Assembly: GCA_035371905.1 (NCBI GenBank)
Contig: DAORXQ010000099.1
Coordinates: forward strand, 1-5,698
From: a bacterium
GTDB taxonomy: Bacteria; Ratteibacteria; UBA8468; B48-G9; JAFGKM01
Length of the DNA: 5,698 nucleotides
Direction: 5' to 3'
In this document: positions 1 to 5,698 of the stretch, piece by piece
How positions within the stretch are numbered: the first letter of the stretch is position 1
How the letters are laid out: each line of letters opens with the position of its first letter
The notes under the pieces: generated by a model
What the model was told of the DNA's origin: nothing
What the model saw: the letters and a program-made list of their open reading frames with translations, nothing else
Databases searched by the model: none
Program-made: the position numbers and the translations under genes

Positions 1-51
1 GACATGGCGGACTTCGGCTTTCGCCTACGGAATACTGGACCTGCTTTAAAG
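1..51. repeat. 51-bp direct repeat, copy 1
   Basis: This copy matches bases 115-165 at 50 of 51 positions; the only difference is T at 42 against C at 156. It contains 27 G/C bases of 51, in contrast to the AT-rich genes nearby. Bases 6-11 (GGCGGA) can pair with 20-25 (TTCGCC, with one G-U pair) to form a small hairpin, which is typical of dispersed intergenic repeats. The copy begins at the first base of the window, so the true unit may extend further left. Identity with copy 2 ends sharply after base 51. It is probably a REP- or MITE-like genomic repeat, which is inference because only two copies are visible. Confidence 0.85.
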
Positions 52-114
52 TTTATCCGACAAGGTTTGTGTCCGGGAGGATTGCGACTTTAAATAACTT
101 GTTATCCGCCAAAA

Positions 115-165
115 GACATGGCGGACTTCGGCTTTCGCCTACGGAATACTGGACCCGCTTTAAAG
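115..165. repeat. 51-bp direct repeat, copy 2
   Basis: Second copy of the 51-bp repeat, starting 114 bp after copy 1 and leaving a 63-bp gap. Just before it, TCCGCC at 105-110 is the exact inverse of GGCGGA at 120-125, giving a 6-bp stem with a 9-base loop. The right end of the copy (154-164) is also the left arm of a longer hairpin with 172-183. The gap carries TTATCCGACAA (53-63) and the similar TTATCCGCCAA (102-112), which suggests the repeat is part of a larger, partly decayed composite. It lies 40 bp beyond the 3' end of the cas6 gene. Confidence 0.85.
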
Positions 166-183
166 GGGATTTTTAAAAGCGGG
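154..183. other. Stem-loop just beyond the cas6 stop codon
   Basis: Bases 154-164 pair with 172-183: eight pairs (CCCGCTTT with AAAGCGGG), then three A-T pairs, with one bulged A at 175 and a 7-base loop (165-171). On the minus strand this folds about 22 nt after the cas6 stop codon, so it could end or protect the cas6 transcript. Neither side has the run of T expected of an intrinsic terminator, so I do not call it one. The left arm is the end of repeat copy 2. Confidence 0.5.
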
Positions 184-204
184 GGATGGGGCTTGGAAAA
201 AATT

Positions 205-1131
205 TTATTTTGTGAGAATTATATACTTGCCGAGACCGAAGGATGTATTTTTGCCTATGTGGATGTAAGAGCCGATTTCAATTAAAGGATAAAATTTACC
301 TATATCACCTCTATATTCAATTTCTCCTAATATCCCTCCAAGTTTCATTTCTTCTTTCTGCCTTGTAGAATATCTTTTAAAATCCTTCCAGTATAAATTA
401 CATTTTCCTATTTTAACTTTTTCTGCCTCTTTTATTATTTCTGAATAGTCAATCTTTTCTTTAAAATCACACCAGAAATAAAGAATCTGCGAAATCCTTC
501 TTAATACTGCCTTTATAAATACCTCAAATTCTGGAACTGTTATAAAGTCACCCTGACTTTTTATTTTCGTTGGTGTTAAAAATTTTATGCTTATTTTATC
601 AATATCTTTTTCAATCAATTCATATTCTCTAACTTCTGGCATCTCAACTGTTCCTTTCCTAAAATCAAATATTTCTTTTTCAACTGGATATTTCTGAAAG
701 ACCTCTTTTATAAAAAATTTCTCCCTGAATTTTCCTATTCCCTTCTCGCCAAGATATGCAAAAGATATAAGGAAGTATGGAAAATATTTAACTGCTTTTT
801 CAAAAAGGATAAGGTTAAATTCAAAAATCTCATCTTCTCTGTAAACATTTTTTTTGTTCACTGGAAATTCAATAACATAAGGTCTTGGTATTTCTTCTAT
901 CTTTTCTTTTATTTTTTTGGGTTCAAAGAGATTGACATAAACACAATCTGAAAAGGAACTGCAATTTTTACAATCTGTTTCATTTTTAACACATACATTT
1001 TTTTTGAATGAATAACCAAGTCCACCTCTAATTGTTGCACCTTTAAAGAAAGGAAGTGTGAGAGTTTTATCCGGTTGAATTCTGAAAGAGATAATTATAA
1101 ACTTCAAATTTTTAATAAATTCAAAATCCAT
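205..1131 (-). CDS. cas6: Cas6-family CRISPR RNA-processing endoribonuclease (RAMP protein)
   Basis: Cas6 proteins cut the CRISPR precursor transcript inside each repeat to make guide RNAs. The 308-residue product has the layout of the Cas6/RAMP family (CRISPR_Cas6-type C-terminal domain). Residues 29-40 read FKGATIRGGLGY, followed by a four-cysteine cluster (C47, C54, C57, C63) and then LFEP, a pattern usual in this branch. Residues 184-191 (FLTPTKIK) and RRI at 211-213 start the second half. The C-terminal glycine-rich loop is HIGKNTSFGLGKY (291-303), the RAMP hallmark that contacts RNA. H291 is the only histidine in the protein. The ATG start gives a normal N-terminal beta strand; only a weak GGTGA lies upstream, rather distant. 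An extended -10 promoter sits about 35 bp upstream. No other cas gene or typical CRISPR array is in the window. The family call is firm, the subtype unknown. Confidence 0.88.
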   Translation of the reverse strand: MDFEFIKNLKFIIISFRIQPDKTLTLPFFKGATIRGGLGYSFKKNVCVKNETDCKNCSSFSDCVYVNLFEPKKIKEKIEEIPRPYVIEFPVNKKNVYREDEIFEFNLILFEKAVKYFPYFLISFAYLGEKGIGKFREKFFIKEVFQKYPVEKEIFDFRKGTVEMPEVREYELIEKDIDKISIKFLTPTKIKSQGDFITVPEFEVFIKAVLRRISQILYFWCDFKEKIDYSEIIKEAEKVKIGKCNLYWKDFKRYSTRQKEEMKLGGILGEIEYRGDIGKFYPLIEIGSYIHIGKNTSFGLGKYIILTK

Positions 1132-1166
1132 TTTTAAATTTTTTCACCAAAAGTAATCTTTTCTGT

Positions 1167-1175
1167 ATTATAGCA
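1167..1175 (-). promoter_or_regulatory. Probable cas6 promoter, extended -10 element
   Basis: Read on the minus strand, bases 1175-1167 are TGCTATAAT: a perfect -10 hexamer preceded by the TGn extension. The sequence 17 bp further upstream (TTCTGG, 1195-1190) is a poor -35, which fits an extended -10 promoter. Transcription would start near base 1160, giving cas6 a leader of about 30 nt. This is inferred from motif match and position. Confidence 0.6.
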
Positions 1176-1209
1176 TATTTATCATATTACCAGAATTCAT
1201 TAACTCTTG

Positions 1210-1276
1210 TTTGACAATGCAGATTTTGAAAATTAGACACTGATTTGACAGAATTAGAAAAACATGAGAATATAAA
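1210..1276 (+). promoter_or_regulatory. Probable promoter region of the envelope operon, with twin TTTGACA boxes
   Basis: TTTGACA occurs at 1210-1216 and again at 1244-1250, 34 bp apart. Each contains a perfect -35 hexamer (1211-1216 and 1245-1250). For the second, TATAAA at 1271-1276 is the best -10, but the 20-bp spacer is long; GAGAAT at 1266-1271 is an alternative at 15 bp. For the first, TAGACA at 1234-1239 lies at the ideal 17 bp. Both boxes are followed by a similar segment (GATTTTGAAAATTAG at 1222, GATTTGACAGAATTAG at 1242), so the region may be a small duplication or a regulator site. Which box is used cannot be decided by eye. Confidence 0.45.
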
Positions 1277-1313
1277 AAGATGAAAGTCATTAAATTGAAA
1301 AAAAGGGGAAATT

Positions 1314-2426
1314 ATGAAAAAAATTGTTTTCTTTTATTTTCTGGTCATAACTTTAATCTTTTCTCAGGAAATTCCTCAAAAAATAAAGGATATACTTGGT
1401 AAAACTGAAAGTATTTTAAAGGACAAAATGATTGAAAGCAGAATTGAGAGTTCTTATAAGATGATGGGTATGACTACATTGTTTGATATAAGAATTATAA
1501 CTGATTTGAAAACCGAGAAATTTTATATGGAGATGGGAGAAATGGGTATTACTGTGTATGATGGAGAAAATCTGTGGACTTACAATAAAATGTCAAATCT
1601 CTATACAAAAATTCCAATTTCAAAAGATGAATTAGAAAAAAATAAAGAAAGTTTTATCCCTACAAGTATAAAAGAAATATCTGAATTTTTACCGAAACTT
1701 GATAGTTCCTCTATTGAAGAAGTCAATTTTGATGATAAGAAATGTTACAGAATAGAATTAACTGGTAAAGATAAAAGGAATAATAATGTTAAGTTGACAT
1801 TATTTATTGATTCAAGTAATTATCTACCGGCTCAATTTGAGATAGAAAGCAAATTTCCATCCATTAATGAACCAATAATTATTAAAAACAGGATTAAAAC
1901 TCTTAAAATTAATCCAGAAGTTCCTTCAGATATATTTGTTTTTAAACCACCAAGTGGAGCGAAAGAATTTAAATTTTCGGATACCAGAACTTCTAAAGAA
2001 GAATCTCTTGAAGGAAAAAAAGCACCTGATTTTAATCTGAAGGATATTGAAGGGAAAAGTATCACTCTTTCTTCTTATGAAGGTAAAGTTGTACTTCTTA
2101 ATTTCTGGGCAAGTTGGTGTCCACCATGCAGAGAAGAATTAAAAGTCATACAGAAAATTTACAATGAATATAAAGATAAAGGAGTAATAGTTCTGTGTGT
2201 AAATAGTGGTGAAGATAAAGAAAAAGTTGAGGATTTTATAGATGAAAACAATTATAAATTTCCTGTTCTCCTTGATACAGATAGCAAAGTAAGCGATAAT
2301 TATAAAGTAAACACCATTCCAAGAGTTCTTCTGATTAATAAAGATGGGATAGTTGTAAAAGATTTAACAGGTTATACTTCTGAAAATGAAAAAATTTTAA
2401 GGGAAGAAATTGAAAAGATAAAATAG
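1314..2426 (+). CDS. Exported LolA-like domain fused to a TlpA-type thioredoxin
   Basis: The 370-residue protein begins with a signal peptide (MKK, hydrophobic core, likely cut after S17). Residues 20-220 resemble the LolA/DUF2092-type outer-membrane lipoprotein-sorting fold: a beta-rich region with VYDGENLWTYNK (81-92), C144 before LTGKD, and a closing PSGAKEFK (213-220). A charged linker leads to a TlpA/ResA-like thioredoxin from about 233 (KKAPDF) to the end, with the FWASWCPPC active site (C269, C272) and the cis-proline TIP (334-336). TlpA-type proteins usually act as periplasmic thiol reductants, for example in cytochrome c maturation; here the partner is unknown. AGGGGA (1304-1309) is a well-placed ribosome binding site. 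It is the first gene of the operon and is followed 35 bp later by a paralogue of its N-terminal domain. The thioredoxin part is certain; the LolA-like assignment is from motif and layout. Confidence 0.85.
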   Translation: MKKIVFFYFLVITLIFSQEIPQKIKDILGKTESILKDKMIESRIESSYKMMGMTTLFDIRIITDLKTEKFYMEMGEMGITVYDGENLWTYNKMSNLYTKIPISKDELEKNKESFIPTSIKEISEFLPKLDSSSIEEVNFDDKKCYRIELTGKDKRNNNVKLTLFIDSSNYLPAQFEIESKFPSINEPIIIKNRIKTLKINPEVPSDIFVFKPPSGAKEFKFSDTRTSKEESLEGKKAPDFNLKDIEGKSITLSSYEGKVVLLNFWASWCPPCREELKVIQKIYNEYKDKGVIVLCVNSGEDKEKVEDFIDENNYKFPVLLDTDSKVSDNYKVNTIPRVLLINKDGIVVKDLTGYTSENEKILREEIEKIK

Positions 2427-2461
2427 GTTAACTATATCTGATTTTGTAAGAAGAGAAGAAA

Positions 2462-3181
2462 ATGAACTTATATTCAGTTAAAATAAATCCTGTAAAGAAA
2501 ATTTTAGGAATTCATATATTATTAGCAGTTTTGGTTTTTGCTCAAATTAACTTTCCGCCAAAAATTAAAGAAGTACTGAATAAAACTGAAAATATATTTA
2601 AAGGTAAAAAAATTGAAGCAAAGTATATTTTTTCTACAACAATAGGAAAGTATCTTGATTCTGATTCTAAACAGAAAAATTATGAAATAATTGAAATAGA
2701 ATCAAATCTGATGGCTGATTTAAATTCTGGAAAGTTTTATCTTGAAAATGGAGATAGACAGATTTCTGTTTATGATGGAAATTACTTATGGAATTACGAT
2801 AAAGTAATAAATGCTTACAATAAAATACCTTTAAAAAATACTCCTTCCCATTTTGTTTTTCCCTTATTTATTATAGATTTAGCAAAAGCAATTCCCAAAA
2901 TTGAAAGTGTTGATATGGAAGAGGTAAGTTTTGAAAATAAAAATTGTTTTTTAATAAAATTTTCTGGAAAGGACTTTGCAAATAATTCCTGTACTGTAAA
3001 TTTATGGATTAATAAAGAAAACTATTATCCTGTACAATTTCAATCATTAACAACTATAGGAACTGAATTATCCGAAATGAATTATAAGTTTAAAAGTTTG
3101 AAAATAAATCCTGAAATTTCTGATGATAAGTTTAATTTCAAAATTCCAGAAGGTGCAAAGGAGATAAAAACCGGTAAGTAA
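2462..3181 (+). CDS. Exported LolA-like protein, paralogue of the upstream N-terminal domain
   Basis: This 239-residue protein has an N-terminal stretch with KK at 12-13, a hydrophobic core and a likely cut after A27 (VFA before Q28). The rest aligns along its length with residues 20-220 of the preceding gene product: PPKIKEVLNKTE near the start, VYDGNYLWNYDK (103-114), C162 before FSGKD, NYYPVQF (187-193), and KSLKINPE (211-218) ahead of PEGAKEIK. It stops where the neighbour continues into thioredoxin, so it is a domain-level tandem duplicate without the redox module. The fold suggests periplasmic binding of a hydrophobic ligand or lipoprotein, by analogy only. The ATG is preceded by a purine-rich but weak site (AGAAGAGAAG). 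Nine residues precede the usual positive charge, slightly longer than its neighbours, but no alternative start is visible. The gap to the next gene is 14 bp. Confidence 0.8.
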   Translation: MNLYSVKINPVKKILGIHILLAVLVFAQINFPPKIKEVLNKTENIFKGKKIEAKYIFSTTIGKYLDSDSKQKNYEIIEIESNLMADLNSGKFYLENGDRQISVYDGNYLWNYDKVINAYNKIPLKNTPSHFVFPLFIIDLAKAIPKIESVDMEEVSFENKNCFLIKFSGKDFANNSCTVNLWINKENYYPVQFQSLTTIGTELSEMNYKFKSLKINPEISDDKFNFKIPEGAKEIKTGK

Positions 3182-3195
3182 AAAAGGAGGAGCAT

Positions 3196-4566
3196 ATGAA
3201 AAAAATAATTTTATTTTTGATTTTTGTAAATTTTTTATTTGCTCAAAGTAAAAAGGATGTTAAACTTGTTATTTACAATCAGAATTTTGCTGTATGTGAT
3301 GAGATAAGGGAAATTGAAGTACCTGCTGGAAAAAATGAACTTATTTTTACAGATATACCAAGATTTATTGAACCGGTAAGTATTCAGATTTCAGTTTTAT
3401 CACCTTCTATAAAATTTAATGTTCTTGAGCAGTCATTTAATTATGATGTTTATACTTCTGATAAAGTTTTTGCAAAAAATATAGGAGAAAAAGTAAGTAT
3501 GATAACAAAAGATGGACAATTCTATTCAGGAATTTTACTTTTTTATGATGCTGGAAATATTGGAATAGAAACAAAGGATAAAATAATTTTTGTCAATAAA
3601 GAAAATTTAAGAGAGGTAAGTTTTGGAAAGATGAGCACTTTTACATATAAACCACAGTTAAAATTCCTTGTACAGAATGAAAAAAAGGATATATATAAAA
3701 TTCTTCTTAAATATACTACCTCAAATATTAATTGGCGTGCAGATTATTTAGGCAGTTTTGATGAAGAAAAATCAGTTTTAAGTTTAACAGGATTTATAAC
3801 AGTTAATAATAAATGTGGTATAGATTATGAAAATGCATCAATTGAACTTGTTGCAGGTGAAGTTAAAAAAATTGCTGAAATTGAAAACCAAAGAAAAGCA
3901 TTCGGAGCGGCTGATGCTTTAAAAGCAGAAATGGCAGGTGCTCCTTCATTTGAAGAAAGTCCAGTTTTTGAGTATCACAGATATACATTGAAGGGAAAAA
4001 CAGATATTAAGGATGGAGAGATAAAGCAGATAAATTTTGTAAATAAAAATGATTTAAAGGTTGAAAAAAAATATAAGTATGATGGAGCAATTACAAGGTA
4101 TTATCATTATGATAACTGGAGAAATCTGAATTATAATGATAAGGTTGAAATCTGGATTGAATTTAAAAATGAGGGTGAAATTCTTCCTGCAGGAAAGATG
4201 AAGATTTTTAAGAATGAAAAGGAAGGAAGTATTTTTATCGGAGAAAACAGAATTCCTCATACACCGGTTGGAGAAAAGGTTAGATTATCACTTGGTAATG
4301 TTTTTGATATAAAAGGAGAGAGAAAAATTATAGCACACGAAAGGATAAGTCAGCAGGTTTATAAAGACACATATGAAATTAAGATTAAAAACTTCAAAAA
4401 AGAGGATGTTTCTGTTGAAGTTATTGAACACTTATATGGAAGTTGGGAAATAACAGAAAAAAGTCATAATTATGAAAAAGAGGATGCATATACAATAAAA
4501 TTTCCTGTGAAGGTTAAAGGCAGTGGAGAGGAAATAATAAGATACACAGTTATAACAAGATTTTAA
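3196..4566 (+). CDS. DUF4139 (MuiA-like) domain exported protein
   Basis: This 456-residue protein has a signal peptide (likely cut after A16, FA before Q17). The N-terminal part (about 22-80) has the family opening: VKLVIYNQNFAVCDEIREI, then PAGKNELIFTDIP and a proline-serine-valine segment. Residues 96-143 form a small beta-rich insert (GEKVSMITKDGQFYSG and onward) resembling an SH3/Sm-like barrel. The DUF4139 core follows, with YTTSNINWRADY (173-184), a spacer rich in A and G (236-250), LPAGKMKIFK (330-339), GSIFIGENRIPHTPVGE (344-360) and a final beta sandwich. The mucoidy inhibitor MuiA family shares this architecture, but its biochemistry is unsettled, so I give no function beyond an exported envelope protein. 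AGGAGGA (3185-3191) is a near-ideal ribosome binding site. The operon position, with a DUF4139 paralogue next, suggests the two products act together. Confidence 0.85.
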   Translation: MKKIILFLIFVNFLFAQSKKDVKLVIYNQNFAVCDEIREIEVPAGKNELIFTDIPRFIEPVSIQISVLSPSIKFNVLEQSFNYDVYTSDKVFAKNIGEKVSMITKDGQFYSGILLFYDAGNIGIETKDKIIFVNKENLREVSFGKMSTFTYKPQLKFLVQNEKKDIYKILLKYTTSNINWRADYLGSFDEEKSVLSLTGFITVNNKCGIDYENASIELVAGEVKKIAEIENQRKAFGAADALKAEMAGAPSFEESPVFEYHRYTLKGKTDIKDGEIKQINFVNKNDLKVEKKYKYDGAITRYYHYDNWRNLNYNDKVEIWIEFKNEGEILPAGKMKIFKNEKEGSIFIGENRIPHTPVGEKVRLSLGNVFDIKGERKIIAHERISQQVYKDTYEIKIKNFKKEDVSVEVIEHLYGSWEITEKSHNYEKEDAYTIKFPVKVKGSGEEIIRYTVITRF

Positions 4567-4577
4567 AGGAGAAAAAA

Positions 4578-5687
4578 ATGAAAAAAGTTTTAATTATTCT
4601 GTTTATAATCTTTTCCATTTCATATGCAAGGACAAAACTTGTTGCTCTTCCGGATAGAGAAATTTCTTACATCAGATTTGATGCTCCTTATACTGCTTTT
4701 GTTGAAGAAGAAAGAATACTGACACTTCAGAAAGGCATAAATCAGGTTGATTTTTCATGGAAAGGTGTGAATATTGACCAGGACTCAATAAATCTAACTT
4801 TTCTCACAAATCCTGATAAACTTAAATTGATAAGTTTAAGTTATCCACCTGAAGGAAATTCTCTTATCTGGGAAATATACAGTCCCGAAGGCGGTGAGGA
4901 AAAAGTAAGAATATCATACTTGCTTTCAAATATTGACTGTCTTTACACTTACAAAATAGTTGTTGATAAAAATGAGGAAAATATAAACTTTACATCATAC
5001 ATTATTTTAAGAAATTTTTCTGGAGAGGACTTTGAGAAAGGAATTGTTACACCTGAATTTGGGAAGACATTTGAAACATCAACTAAAAATGAAGAAACAA
5101 AACAGATATTGATTTATCAAAAGGATGGAATTAAATTTGAGAAGATTTTTGTTTTTGATGCTTCAAGAATGATATGGGACCCTGAAACAGCAAAAGAAAA
5201 TGTTGGAATTCCTGTATATTTTGAAATAAAGAATGTAAAAGAGAGTGGACTTGGAGAATTTCCTTTACTTTTAGGAAAAACAAGAATGTTTCAAATTGAA
5301 AGTTCCGGTAGTTCAATTTTTCTTGGAGAGGACAATTTAAAATACATACCTGTTGGAGAAAGTTTTCGTCTTTATTTTGGAGATAGCAGAGATATAGTTG
5401 TAAAGCAGAAAAAAATGAAAGATACAAAAATAAATATAAGAAAAAATAATTCTGGAGATATTGTACTTTATGATACTGATGAAATTATAAGAATTGAAAT
5501 TGAAAACTTCAGAGACAAGATTGCAAAAATTGAAATTCTTGAGAATATATCTGATGAATGGGATATGGAAGAAAGTACTCACAAATATGAAAAAATTGAT
5601 TCAAATAATATAAAATTTGTAATTGATTTAAAACCGAAGAGTAAAGAGATTGTTGAGTTCCATTATCACAGGAGGAATTTAAGATGA
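4578..5687 (+). CDS. Diverged, shorter DUF4139-like exported protein
   Basis: This 369-residue protein has a signal peptide likely cut after A17 (SYA before R18). It is a paralogue of the preceding gene product. Its C-terminal half keeps SSIFLGEDNLKYIPVGE (245-261), IEIENF (306-311), EWDMEESTHKYEK (327-339) and a final EIVEFHYH, aligning with the neighbour's last 110 residues. YLLSNIDCLYTY (114-125) aligns with YTTSNINWRADY, but the family tryptophan is replaced by C121. The SH3/Sm-like insert present in the neighbour is missing, as is most of its alanine/glycine-rich spacer, which accounts for most of the 87-residue difference. The ribosome binding site AAAGGAGA (4565-4572) overlaps the stop codon of the previous gene, and the gap is only 11 bp, so the two are probably translationally linked. 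Function is unknown; a binding partner of the full-length paralogue is a plausible inference. Confidence 0.82.
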   Translation: MKKVLIILFIIFSISYARTKLVALPDREISYIRFDAPYTAFVEEERILTLQKGINQVDFSWKGVNIDQDSINLTFLTNPDKLKLISLSYPPEGNSLIWEIYSPEGGEEKVRISYLLSNIDCLYTYKIVVDKNEENINFTSYIILRNFSGEDFEKGIVTPEFGKTFETSTKNEETKQILIYQKDGIKFEKIFVFDASRMIWDPETAKENVGIPVYFEIKNVKESGLGEFPLLLGKTRMFQIESSGSSIFLGEDNLKYIPVGESFRLYFGDSRDIVVKQKKMKDTKINIRKNNSGDIVLYDTDEIIRIEIENFRDKIAKIEILENISDEWDMEESTHKYEKIDSNNIKFVIDLKPKSKEIVEFHYHRRNLR

Positions 5688-5698
5688 AAAATAAAATA
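5684..5698 (+). CDS. Start of a further operon gene, cut by the window edge
   Basis: An ATG at 5684 overlaps the TGA stop of the preceding gene (ATGA at 5684-5687) and is preceded at 7 bp by AGGAGGA (5670-5676), as strong a ribosome binding site as any in the window. Only five codons are visible (MKNKI). The lysine-rich opening resembles the signal-peptide starts of its neighbours, but that is too little to predict a function. The overlap indicates the operon continues to the right. Confidence 0.75.

Noticed and set aside
1..165. Possible CRISPR array (two repeats next to cas6)
   Set aside because: A 51-bp repeat with a 63-bp gap is outside usual CRISPR sizes, only two units exist, and the gap contains echoes of sequence around the repeat and is not a plain spacer.
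154..183. Intrinsic terminator for cas6
   Set aside because: The stem is good, but neither strand has a run of T after it.
118..285. Small plus-strand gene of 55 codons starting inside repeat copy 2
   Set aside because: It has no ribosome binding site, its start lies in the repeat, and its 3' half is antisense to the well-supported cas6 gene.
1832..2065. Minus-strand ORF of 77 codons
   Set aside because: It is antisense to the LolA-TlpA fusion gene, has no recognisable motif, and lies across well-conserved coding sequence.
2427..2461. Operon break between the first two plus-strand genes
   Set aside because: The 35-bp gap has no hairpin with T tract and no clear promoter, so one transcript is more likely.
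4054..4260. Minus-strand ORF of 68 codons
   Set aside because: It is antisense to the DUF4139 core; the composition is what AT-rich antisense translation gives (many I, F, L, N).
5131..5582. Two overlapping minus-strand ORFs of 98 and 81 codons
   Set aside because: Both are antisense to the second DUF4139-like gene, show low-complexity phenylalanine- and isoleucine-rich products, and have no supporting context.

Overview
The window is AT-rich, with short intergenic gaps and strong AGGAGG-type ribosome binding sites. It looks like a low-G+C bacterium. Four consecutive exported proteins include two with LolA-like (outer-membrane lipoprotein carrier) folds, which points to a diderm with a periplasm. 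A Cas6 gene shows that the genome carries, or carried, a CRISPR system. I cannot name the organism from the sequence; an uncultured, possibly thermophilic or anaerobic lineage is a guess.

Layout. Bases 1-204 hold no credible gene. They contain two nearly identical 51-bp direct repeats (27 of 51 bases G/C in copy 1, clearly richer than the surroundings) separated by 63 bp, plus local hairpins. Bases 205-1131 (minus strand) encode a stand-alone Cas6-type CRISPR RNA endonuclease. Bases 1132-1313 are a divergent promoter region: a perfect extended -10 faces cas6, and two TTGACA hexamers face right. From 1314 to the right edge runs a compact plus-strand cluster, almost certainly one operon. It encodes (1) a LolA-like domain fused to a TlpA-type thioredoxin with a WCPPC active site, (2) a second LolA-like protein without the thioredoxin, (3) a DUF4139 (MuiA-like) protein, (4) a shorter, diverged DUF4139 paralogue, and (5) the first five codons of another gene that overlaps its predecessor by ATGA.

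Taken together, the operon contains two paralogue pairs, each made of a full version and a reduced version. All four complete proteins have an N-terminal signal sequence ending before a small residue, and none has a lipobox. The likely setting is a periplasmic or envelope system that includes thiol redox chemistry and a LolA-like hydrophobic-ligand domain. Its actual substrate is unknown. The cas6 gene is transcribed away from this operon and appears functionally unrelated; any partners would lie left of base 1 or elsewhere in the genome.
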